The position numbers and the translations under genes were made by a program. Below the pieces are notes generated by a model, which was not told where the DNA came from, made no database searches, and worked only from the letters and a program-made list of their open reading frames with translations. Source: Candidatus Hydrothermarchaeota archaeon (lineage in GTDB: Archaea > Hydrothermarchaeota > Hydrothermarchaeia > Hydrothermarchaeales > BMS3B). Taken from it: a DNA stretch of 7,572 bases. The stretch lies in NCBI GenBank assembly GCA_015521945.1, contig WANG01000010.1:1-7572 (forward strand), in the 5' to 3' direction. Shown here piece after piece: positions 1 through 5,222 of this stretch (the first letter of the stretch is position 1; each line of letters begins with the position of its first letter).

Positions 1-807
1 CATGCCGAGAGGGCTGGTGTTGAGGTGCCCCCTGTGGATGAGTTCAGAGCCATCCCTGGAAAGGGCGCCTGCGGGAGGGTGGCAGGGAAGGAGGTGTGCG
101 TGGGCAGCCCCAAAATGCTGGAGGAGATGGGGATAAGCGTGGAGGACGAGCGCATAAGGGAGCTTCAGAAGCAGGGAAAGACGGTTGTGTTCACCCTCGT
201 TGACGGCAGGCTCGCGGGTGCCTTTGCGCTCGCCGACAGGGTGAGGGAGGTCTCCAAGGAGGCGGTTAGGAAGCTGAAGGAGCGCGGGGTTAAGGTGTAC
301 ATGCTCACCGGCGACGCACCCGAGGTGGCGGAGTGGGTGTCCAGGGAGCTCGGCATAGACGACTACTTCGCCCAGGTGCTGCCCCACCAGAAGGCAGAGA
401 AGATTGAGGAGCTCAGGAGGCAGGGGCTCCGCGTGGCCATGGTGGGCGACGGCGTGAACGACGCCCCAGCTCTTGTCACCGCCGACGTGGGCATCGCCAT
501 TGGCGCGGGCACCGACGTGGCAATAGAGAGCGCCGACATTATTTTAGTCAGGAACGACCCGCGCGACGTGCCGAAGGTTATGGAGCTCTCAGCCAGGACC
601 TACTCCAAGATGGTGCAGAACCTGTGGTGGGCCGCAGGGTACAACATCTTCGCGATACCCCTCGCCGCTGGGGTGCTGTACAGCTACGGCATAGTGGTGA
701 GCCCCGCGATAGGGGCGCTGCTCATGTCCATGAGCACGGTGATAGTGGCGCTCAACAGCCAGACCCTGCGCAGGTTTGAGCCGGAGGGGAGCGAGGAGGC
801 GGAGTAG
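1..807 (+). CDS. P1B-type heavy-metal ATPase, CopB-like (C-terminal part, 5' end outside window)
   Basis: This is the last 268 residues of a membrane ATPase that exports a soft metal, probably copper, using ATP. The frame is open from the first base, so the start, the metal-binding N-terminus, the first six membrane helices and the DKTGT phosphorylation site lie upstream. Visible parts in order are the end of the nucleotide-binding domain with its GKGACG loop (about 58-75), the phosphorylation-domain motif TGD (307-315), the hinge motif GDGVNDAP (445-468), and two terminal helices. The first helix carries YN (640-645) followed by a Pro, and the second carries MSMST (724-738). In this family MSxST in the last helix marks the CopB group (IB-3, described as Cu(II)-preferring), while CopA has MxxSS. 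The group call is inference because the CPx/CPH motif is not in the window. A 50-bp gap separates it from the next gene on the same strand. Family assignment is secure; substrate is tentative. Confidence 0.93.
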   Translation, partial: HAERAGVEVPPVDEFRAIPGKGACGRVAGKEVCVGSPKMLEEMGISVEDERIRELQKQGKTVVFTLVDGRLAGAFALADRVREVSKEAVRKLKERGVKVYMLTGDAPEVAEWVSRELGIDDYFAQVLPHQKAEKIEELRRQGLRVAMVGDGVNDAPALVTADVGIAIGAGTDVAIESADIILVRNDPRDVPKVMELSARTYSKMVQNLWWAAGYNIFAIPLAAGVLYSYGIVVSPAIGALLMSMSTVIVALNSQTLRRFEPEGSEEAE

Positions 808-825
808 AGGGGGCTGGTGCCCCCT
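808..825. repeat. Perfect 7-bp inverted repeat right after the ATPase stop codon
   Basis: AGGGGGC and GCCCCCT pair perfectly around a TGGT loop, beginning at the base after the TAG stop. No T-rich tract follows, so it does not look like a typical archaeal terminator. It could protect the 3' end of the mRNA or separate the ATPase gene from the downstream gene, but it could also be chance in GC-rich DNA. Confidence 0.45.
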
Positions 826-857
826 GAGTTACCATCGTTAACACCCCCTGTCATGGC

Positions 858-1451
858 ATGCTCGTTCAGGAGTCTGAGGAGGGGCTCCGCGAGGCTGTGC
901 GCGTCCTCAGGCGCGGCGGAATCGTCGCCTACCCCACCGACACCCTCTACGCCCTGGGAGCGGACGCCACCAGCGAGGATGCGGTGATGCGCCTCTACCG
1001 GCTCAAGCGCCGCCCCCTGAGCAAGCCCATCTCGGCTGCCTTCTCCAGCATTGAGATGGTCAGGCGCTACTGCACCGTAACCCCCGAGGCTGAGAAGCTG
1101 ATGAGGCGCTTCCTTCCGGGGGAGCTCACCCTCCTCCTGCGCTTCCGCGGCCTTCCACGGGTGCTGAGCGCGGGCACGCCCAAGCTTGCGGTTCGCATCC
1201 CGGGCAGCGCCACGGCTTTAAGGCTCATAGAGATGTTCGGCAAGCCTGTGACAGCCACCAGCGCCAACATCTCAGGCGAGCCTCCGGCGAAAAGCGCTGA
1301 GGAGGTGACCTTAGAGGGGGTGGAGGTGGTTATAGCCACAGAGGAGCCCCTGAGCGGGGTTGCCACCACCATCTACGACCCCGAGACTGGGAGGGTGCTC
1401 AGGAGGGGCAGCATATCCGCGGAGGAGATAGAGGCGTGCCTGCGGGAGTAG
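858..1451 (+). CDS. L-threonylcarbamoyladenylate synthase (Sua5/YciO/YrdC family)
   Basis: This cytoplasmic enzyme makes threonylcarbamoyl-AMP from threonine, bicarbonate and ATP. The product is then used by the Kae1/KEOPS complex to form t6A at position 37 of ANN-decoding tRNAs. The 197-residue protein is a complete single YrdC domain: YPTDTLYALG at residues 25-34, a basic KRRPLSK stretch at 50-56 (the KxR nucleotide-binding motif), PGELT at 87-91, RIP at 113-115 and TSANISG at 134-140. It lacks the extra C-terminal domain of long Sua5 proteins, so it is the short TsaC-like form. The ATG at 858 gives the expected N-terminus, but no good ribosome binding site precedes it; it may be translated after the upstream ATPase gene. 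Its stop codon directly abuts the stop of the opposing stress-protein gene. A YciO-type paralogue of different function is the alternative, but the motif set favours the synthase. Confidence 0.92.
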   Translation: MLVQESEEGLREAVRVLRRGGIVAYPTDTLYALGADATSEDAVMRLYRLKRRPLSKPISAAFSSIEMVRRYCTVTPEAEKLMRRFLPGELTLLLRFRGLPRVLSAGTPKLAVRIPGSATALRLIEMFGKPVTATSANISGEPPAKSAEEVTLEGVEVVIATEEPLSGVATTIYDPETGRVLRRGSISAEEIEACLRE

Positions 1452-2213
1452 CTACCTCACCAGCAGCACGCTCTTCTCCGCGTTCTCAACCACGTGCAGG
1501 GAAACGTGCCCCATCAGCACCCGCCTGAGCTTGCTCAGCCCCCGCGGTGCCAGGGCTATAAGCTCGTACTCCTCGCTCTCCCTCAGTATCACCTCCCTCA
1601 CCTTGCCCGTGGCAAGCTTCTTCTCAAACCCCCCGGGGTAAACCTCCCCCATCACCTCCGCAGCCCTCTCAAGCGCCTCCTCCGCACGCTCCCTGTCCTT
1701 CTCCTCCCTCGCCACCGACAGGAGCACCGCCTCGGAGCCGAGCCCGTGGGCGAGCCTTCCGGCGAACCTCACAGCCTTCAGGGAGTGCTCGCTGCCGTCG
1801 GTGCATATCAGGAACCTTGACAGCTCCTCCCCGTCCCTGTGGATGAGGGTGGTAACCGGGGAGTACTCCGCCAGCTTCTTGGTCATCCCCTCATTTATAT
1901 CCGAGTAGATAAGCATATCATAACCTTCCTTCTCAATCTCGTCAAGCACCTGGGAGACGGGCTCGCCGCCCCTGCTCATCCTGAGCACATCCCCCCCGAG
2001 CATCTCCCCCACCTTCTCAAACACCTTCCGCTCGTCAACCCCCCTGCTCTTTCCGAGCTGGATGCTGAAGGGGGAGTAGTACTTCTGGGCTATCTCCCTC
2101 CTCACGCACAGCGCGGTCACGCTGCCGCCGAGCGCCGAGGCAACCCTCCTTGTAACCCCGAGCAGGGTCTCAACATCCTCACCAACGGGACATACAAGCA
2201 GCAGTATCTTCAA
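1452..2213 (-). CDS. Tandem-domain universal stress protein (UspA family)
   Basis: A 253-residue cytoplasmic protein made of two UspA-like alpha/beta domains, about 1-128 and 131-253. UspA proteins act in stress adaptation, and many bind ATP or AMP. The C-terminal domain is the clearer one: it opens with ICTDGSEHS (136-144) and ends with APRG(x9)GHVS at 222-238. That matches the family ATP-binding spacing G-x2-G-x9-G-S/T, but the first Gly is Ala222 and the Ser/Thr is His236. The N-terminal domain keeps the beta-strand pattern (KILLLVCPV) but no recognisable nucleotide loop. The start is TTG at 2213, chosen because a strong ribosome binding site lies seven bases upstream and the translation then begins with the usual strand. 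It lies 48 bp downstream of the HTH-CBS regulator on the same strand, with a TATA-like box in the gap. Family is secure; ligand binding is uncertain. Confidence 0.88.
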   Translation of the reverse strand: MKILLLVCPVGEDVETLLGVTRRVASALGGSVTALCVRREIAQKYYSPFSIQLGKSRGVDERKVFEKVGEMLGGDVLRMSRGGEPVSQVLDEIEKEGYDMLIYSDINEGMTKKLAEYSPVTTLIHRDGEELSRFLICTDGSEHSLKAVRFAGRLAHGLGSEAVLLSVAREEKDRERAEEALERAAEVMGEVYPGGFEKKLATGKVREVILRESEEYELIALAPRGLSKLRRVLMGHVSLHVVENAEKSVLLVR

Positions 2214-2217
2214 GCCT

Positions 2218-2226
2218 TCACCTCCT
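2218..2226 (-). promoter_or_regulatory. Ribosome binding site that fixes the TTG start of the stress-protein gene
   Basis: On the minus strand the sequence reads AGGAGGTGA, then four bases, then TTG. This is a near-full complement of the archaeal 16S rRNA 3' end at normal spacing. It supports the non-ATG start at 2213. Confidence 0.8.
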
Positions 2227-2246
2227 GATAATTAATCAGCCTTGGC

Positions 2247-2258
2247 TAAATATATAGG
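2247..2258 (-). promoter_or_regulatory. Candidate box A (TATA) promoter for the stress-protein gene
   Basis: The minus strand reads CCTATATATTTA in the 48-bp gap after the CBS gene. A start of transcription about 25 bp downstream would fall near 2226, giving a short leader that carries the ribosome binding site. This suggests the stress gene can be transcribed on its own as well as by read-through from the regulator gene. Confidence 0.5.
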
Positions 2259-2261
2259 TAA

Positions 2262-3161
2262 TCAGATGAGCACTTCCCTCAGCAGCCTGGCTATCCTGCA
2301 CAGTATATCCCTTCTGGTTATGATGCCTATGGTGTTGCCCTGGTCATCCACAACTATCAGCCTGCTGACGTTGTTCTGCTCCATTATCGTTATCGCCGTG
2401 GCGAGGGGGGCGTCCTTGTGCACCGTAATCAGGGTCTCGCTCATAACCTCCCTCACCCTGCCCTTCTCCAGCCCCTCAGCCACCGCCTTCATTATGTCGG
2501 TTGCGGTTATTATTCCCACCGCCTTCTCCCCGTCCATCACGGGGGCGCCCCTTATCCCCAAGCGGGTGAAGAGCTGCGCCGCCTCCCTGATGGTGGCATC
2601 GGGAGAAACGCTCTGCACCGTGTGGGAGGCAACGTCGTAAACCGGCTCCTTTGGCACCGACGCCATCTCCAGAATGTCAATGAGCAGCACGTTGTCTATG
2701 TCGTCCCTCCCCACCACCCTGCCCTTTATCGCCAGCCTGTTCACGGGGGTGGGACCTATGAGCACCTCCTTTCCCACCTCTATCCTGCGCAGGTCCCCGA
2801 GGGCGTGCACCGTCGCCCTGCACTTCTCGGGGTCGTGGATGGTCATGAGGTCAATGCCGGTAACCGTTACGTCCGGCACGGGTCTGCCGTCAACCCTTAT
2901 GGGCACAGCCACCTCCCTCTCAACCTTCTGGTAGCTGAGCACGGAGTAGCACTCCGCCGTGGGGCGGTACCCCCCCTTTGGTCCCGGAACGCCCTCCACC
3001 AGCCCCAGGCTGCGCAGGGACTGCATCTGGTTGCGTATAGTACCCGGGTTCTTGTTGATGAGCTCCGCTATGTCCTCGCCCTTCACCGCCTCTCCTCCGG
3101 ACCTGTGGTACAGCTCAACCAGCGCCAGCAGAACCTCCCTCTGCACGGGTGTCAGCTTCAT
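2262..3161 (-). CDS. Predicted transcriptional regulator: N-terminal HTH, C-terminal CBS pair
   Basis: A 299-residue protein resembling the archaeal group COG2524. Residues 1-70 form a winged-helix DNA-binding region (GEDIAELINKNPGTIRNQM recognition part, then a GxPGPKGGYRP wing). Residues 80-170 are a strand-rich middle region I cannot assign. Residues 174-226 and 236-290 are two CBS motifs, each ending in the typical GIIT-x-x-DI pattern (216-223 and 279-286). Paired CBS motifs usually bind AMP, ATP or S-adenosylmethionine, so this is probably a regulator that senses an adenosine ligand; that ligand is inference. ATG at 3161 is chosen because the HTH then starts normally; a GGAG sits directly against it, closer than ideal, and a GGGG run lies a few bases further up. 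It is divergent from the prepilin gene and followed 48 bp later by the stress-protein gene. Targets are unknown; autoregulation through the shared promoter region is possible. Confidence 0.9.
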   Translation of the reverse strand: MKLTPVQREVLLALVELYHRSGGEAVKGEDIAELINKNPGTIRNQMQSLRSLGLVEGVPGPKGGYRPTAECYSVLSYQKVEREVAVPIRVDGRPVPDVTVTGIDLMTIHDPEKCRATVHALGDLRRIEVGKEVLIGPTPVNRLAIKGRVVGRDDIDNVLLIDILEMASVPKEPVYDVASHTVQSVSPDATIREAAQLFTRLGIRGAPVMDGEKAVGIITATDIMKAVAEGLEKGRVREVMSETLITVHKDAPLATAITIMEQNNVSRLIVVDDQGNTIGIITRRDILCRIARLLREVLI

Positions 3162-3205
3162 CTCCTACCCCTTTCCACGGTTCATGTAATACCGTGCACA
3201 ATTGG

Positions 3206-3213
3206 TATATAAA
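3206..3213 (-). promoter_or_regulatory. Box A (TATA) promoter of the HTH-CBS gene
   Basis: The minus strand reads TTTATATA, a consensus archaeal box A, with an A-rich stretch just upstream that could serve as a BRE. Transcription would start near 3185, leaving a leader of roughly 20-25 bases before the ATG at 3161. Read on the plus strand the same bases are TATATAAA, so the box could also act toward the prepilin gene. Confidence 0.7.
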
Positions 3214-3233
3214 TGTTTATGCGATATGTTTAT
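3213..3233. repeat. Two direct copies of ATGTTTAT in the divergent promoter region
   Basis: ATGTTTAT occurs at 3213-3220 and again at 3226-3233, 13 bp apart start to start. The copies overlap both predicted TATA boxes, so a protein bound here could control both directions. They could also simply reflect the A/T-rich composition of two adjacent core promoters. Confidence 0.5.
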
Positions 3234-3236
3234 ATG
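3229..3236 (+). promoter_or_regulatory. Candidate box A (TATA) promoter of the prepilin gene
   Basis: TTTATATG lies 22 bp before the ATG at 3259. A transcription start about 25 bp downstream would coincide with the start codon, giving a leaderless or nearly leaderless mRNA. If TATATAAA at 3206-3213 is used instead, a leader of about 25 bases with a weak AGGT ribosome binding site (3250-3253) results. Confidence 0.5.
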
Positions 3237-3258
3237 CTGGGGGGTATTAAGGTATAAC

Positions 3259-3435
3259 ATGCTTTCTGACGAGAGAGCGCAGGTGAGCATAGAGTTCATC
3301 CTGCTTGTCGGAGGGGTTCTGATAGGAGCGCTCACCATCTTCACCCTCAGGGACTCTCTCAAGAACTTCGCCCAGGTCATAAGCGACTGGGCTGGGCAGG
3401 AGAGGAACATATCCATATCCCAGGTCACCAGGTAG
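3259..3435 (+). CDS. Small class III signal peptide (DUF361-type) prepilin-like protein
   Basis: A 58-residue protein with the hallmarks of an archaeal type IV prepilin. The leader MLSDERA is followed by QVSIEFILL (residues 8-16), an exact match to the QxSxExxxL pattern recognised by the EppA-class prepilin peptidase, and then an unbroken hydrophobic helix to about residue 28. Predicted cleavage between Ala7 and Gln8 leaves a mature 51-residue pilin-like subunit with a short polar tail. ATG 3259 is preferred over an in-frame TTG at 3202 because the latter would place the leader across the promoter region. The leader has no Lys and nets about -1, and Ala rather than the common Gly is at -1. 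No pilus ATPase, TadC-like platform or other pilin is nearby, so it is an orphan here. Whether it forms a pilus, a pseudopilus or another surface structure is unknown. Confidence 0.85.
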   Translation: MLSDERAQVSIEFILLVGGVLIGALTIFTLRDSLKNFAQVISDWAGQERNISISQVTR

Positions 3436-4326
3436 TCACCTGTGGTTCTCCCGGTGGTGCCTGTCAAAGGGCTCCACATGCACGGTTACACTGCTAACCT
3501 CGGGCATGCTTTTTGATATGTTCTTCTCCACCTCGTGGGCTATCCTGTGCGCCTCCCTGAGCTCAAGGTTCTCGTCCACGCACACGTGCATGTCAACCTT
3601 GCAGTACGCCCCCATGGCGTGCACCTTTATCCTGTGCACGTGCACCACTCCAGGTGTGCTCAGGCTCAGGCGCTCTATCTGCTCCACCATCTCCTGCGAG
3701 GGCACGGTGCCCATCAGGTACCTCACGTTCTTCCAGCACATGCCAGCGGCGATGCGCAGCACCACTGCTGCTATGCCCATCCCTATCAGGGGGTCAAGCA
3801 CGCCGAAGCCCATGCGTGCTGCGAGCACACCGGCGAGAACCGCAAGGGAGGTGTAAACGTCACCGCGGTAGTTGGTGGCGCTTGCATCAAGCGCCGGGCT
3901 GCGGGTGCGCTCCGCAACGCCCGAGGTGTACCTTGCGAGGGCGTACTTTCCTGCGATATCCACCAGCACCGCGGCACCTGCTATCACCCCTATCTCCTCC
4001 GGGGGGTTCAGCACCCTTCCAGCGGCATTCACCAGGAACTCAACCACCACGAAGACCAGGAGCAGGGAGGCAACCAGCCCCGCGATAGCCTCCGCATCGT
4101 GGTGCCCGTGGGGGTGGGTGGCATCCGCGGGCCTGCTGCTCACCCTGATGCCCACCAGCGCTACGAGGGAGGTGAGCACATCCATCAGGGAGTCAATGGC
4201 GTGCGCCACCAGGGCAGCGCTCCCCGAGTACATCCCCACCACACCCTTGAGCACCGCCAGGCACAGGTTTCCCGCCACCCCCACAAGGGACGCCTTCTCC
4301 CTCTCGTCCTCCAGCCTCAGCATCAC
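3436..4326 (-). CDS. Cation diffusion facilitator (CDF) family metal exporter
   Basis: A 296-residue inner-membrane metal/proton antiporter of the CDF family, expected to export Mn, Fe, Zn or a similar divalent ion. About six hydrophobic segments span residues 12-200, followed by a cytoplasmic ferredoxin-like dimerisation domain (about 208-287) and a His-rich tail. The transport site has DSLMD in helix 2 (Asp45, Asp49, the positions seen in FieF/YiiP) but NYRGD in helix 5 (Asn152, Asp156), where Zn transporters have His. The loop HPHGHHDAE (71-79) corresponds to the family HPYGHGKAE. Regulatory-domain histidines at 229, 231, 235 and 283 are plausible metal ligands. The start is GTG at 4326, six bases after AGGAG (4333-4337); the ATG at 4323 is nearly as good. 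It lies behind a tRNA gene with no visible promoter of its own. Family is sure; the metal is not. Confidence 0.93.
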   Translation of the reverse strand: MMLRLEDEREKASLVGVAGNLCLAVLKGVVGMYSGSAALVAHAIDSLMDVLTSLVALVGIRVSSRPADATHPHGHHDAEAIAGLVASLLLVFVVVEFLVNAAGRVLNPPEEIGVIAGAAVLVDIAGKYALARYTSGVAERTRSPALDASATNYRGDVYTSLAVLAGVLAARMGFGVLDPLIGMGIAAVVLRIAAGMCWKNVRYLMGTVPSQEMVEQIERLSLSTPGVVHVHRIKVHAMGAYCKVDMHVCVDENLELREAHRIAHEVEKNISKSMPEVSSVTVHVEPFDRHHRENHR

Positions 4327-4341
4327 CGTGCACTCCTGCTG

Positions 4342-4357
4342 AAAGAAAAAGGAAAAA
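4342..4357 (-). terminator. T-rich terminator after tRNA-Asn
   Basis: The minus strand reads two TTTTT runs separated by CC and followed by CTTTC, beginning about seven bases after the tRNA 3' end. T-runs are the usual archaeal termination signal. The tract is also just upstream of the CDF gene ribosome binding site, so incomplete termination here would supply the CDF mRNA. Confidence 0.6.
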
Positions 4358-4363
4358 GCTGAG

Positions 4364-4436
4364 CGCCGCCGGACAGACTCGAACTGTCGACCACCTGGTT
4401 AACAGCCAGGCGCTCTACCTACTGAGCTACGGCGGC
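4364..4436 (-). tRNA. tRNA-Asn, anticodon GTT
   Basis: A complete 73-nt cloverleaf without intron. The 7-bp acceptor stem GCCGCCG/CGGCGGC pairs perfectly and is followed by discriminator G; CCA is not encoded. The D-stem is GCTC/GAGC, the anticodon stem CCTGG/CCAGG with loop CTGTTAA (anticodon GTT, Asn), the variable loop TGGTC, and the T-stem GACAG/CTGTC with loop TTCGAGT. As an AAY-decoding tRNA it should carry t6A at position 37, the modification begun by the synthase gene at 858-1451. Its upstream DNA (4437-4481) has only a weak A/T-rich element, CTTTAC near 4464, as a possible box A. Confidence 0.97.
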
Positions 4437-4481
4437 TGTGAGAGCAGTGCTGGAGTTAACGAGGTAAAGCTTGGATGCACG

Positions 4482-5222
4482 GTGGCGGGAATTCTGCCAG
4501 AGGTTACCCTTGGGCAAGTACACGAGGGTCACGAGTTGCAGCCTGAAGAGCTCAGGAAAGCCGTGGGCAACTTCATCCACTCCTGCCGTCCAAGGCCTGT
4601 GCTGTTTCGCAGACTTTTCCGCAGGTATGCGGGCAGGCTTGAGGGCAGGATTCTGGAGATAGGTCCCGAGTACCCCCCCTACTACTCCGCGCCCAGCGTT
4701 AAGCTTGACCTCTGCGAAAGGTACGGGCACGGCAGGTACCGCGTTGACGTGGTCGGTGACGCCTGCGCCATGCCCTTCAGGGACGGAAGCTTCAGCACCG
4801 TGGTGTGCCTTGAGGTTATGGAGCACGTGGAGTCGCCGGAGGCGCTTCTCAGGGAAATCAGGAGGGTGATGAGGAGCGGGGGCACGCTTTTCTTCAGCAT
4901 CCCCATGGCGTGGCTTTACCACCCCATCCCCCTTGACAGGATGAGGCTCACCTCCCAGGGGGTTGCGGCGATGCTTGAGAAGCACGGCTTCAGGGTGCTC
5001 AGGGTTCACAGGGTCGTGGGCGTGCTCGGCTTCGTGGTCACCATGCTCTACTTCATGCTTATGGCGAGAATCAACAGGCTTCCCCTGAACCCCCTGAGGA
5101 GAGGGATGCTCATGCTGAACTGGGCGCTCTTCCTGCCCCTCTTCCTCATCTCCATAGCCACGGAGAGGCTTCAGCCAAAGGACATATACATAACCAACTT
5201 CTGCGTGGCTGAGAAGCCCTAA
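4482..5222 (+). CDS. Class I SAM-dependent methyltransferase (Methyltransf_11 type), hydrophobic C-terminus
   Basis: A protein of up to 246 residues with a Rossmann methyltransferase core. Motif I is ILEIGPEYPP (57-66), an acidic residue follows at Asp76, GDACAMPF is at 92-99, VCLEVMEHVESPEALLREI at 108-126, and SGGTLFFSIP at 132-141. The pattern DACAMPFxDGSF plus EVMEHV is typical of small-molecule or glycan methyltransferases; the substrate cannot be read. Motif I lacks the usual GxGxG. Past the core are two hydrophobic stretches (178-195 and 208-226) that could anchor it to the membrane. The start is uncertain: GTG 4482 is the first usable codon after the tRNA, but the only GAGGT (4461-4465) is 16 bases away, too far for normal use, and there is no clear TATA box. 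Its TAA stop overlaps the opposing mutase stop. Surface glycan or lipid modification is a guess. Confidence 0.82.
   Translation: MAGILPEVTLGQVHEGHELQPEELRKAVGNFIHSCRPRPVLFRRLFRRYAGRLEGRILEIGPEYPPYYSAPSVKLDLCERYGHGRYRVDVVGDACAMPFRDGSFSTVVCLEVMEHVESPEALLREIRRVMRSGGTLFFSIPMAWLYHPIPLDRMRLTSQGVAAMLEKHGFRVLRVHRVVGVLGFVVTMLYFMLMARINRLPLNPLRRGMLMLNWALFLPLFLISIATERLQPKDIYITNFCVAEKP

Noticed and set aside
808..825. Hairpin after the ATPase gene as an intrinsic terminator
   Set aside because: The stem is perfect, but no T-run follows, and archaeal termination depends mainly on T-rich tracts. It is listed only as an inverted repeat.
2418..3212. Plus-strand open frame opposite the HTH-CBS gene
   Set aside because: It covers the regulator's promoter and coding region, and has no recognisable motif. 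The minus strand has clear CBS motifs.
3202..3258. Upstream TTG extension of the prepilin (19 more residues)
   Set aside because: It would put the leader across the promoter elements and make an overlong leader containing several Cys. The ATG at 3259 gives a typical short class III leader.
3165..3479. Minus-strand open frame of 104 codons across the prepilin and its promoter
   Set aside because: It spans both TATA boxes and the antisense of the QVSIEF motif, has no match to any family I know, and would overlap the CDF 3' end.
3535..4362. Long plus-strand open frame, His-rich, opposite the CDF gene
   Set aside because: It mirrors the CDF coding sequence and runs into the tRNA region. Its His/Pro/Gln-rich composition is what antisense reading of GC-rich genes gives, and no domain is recognisable.
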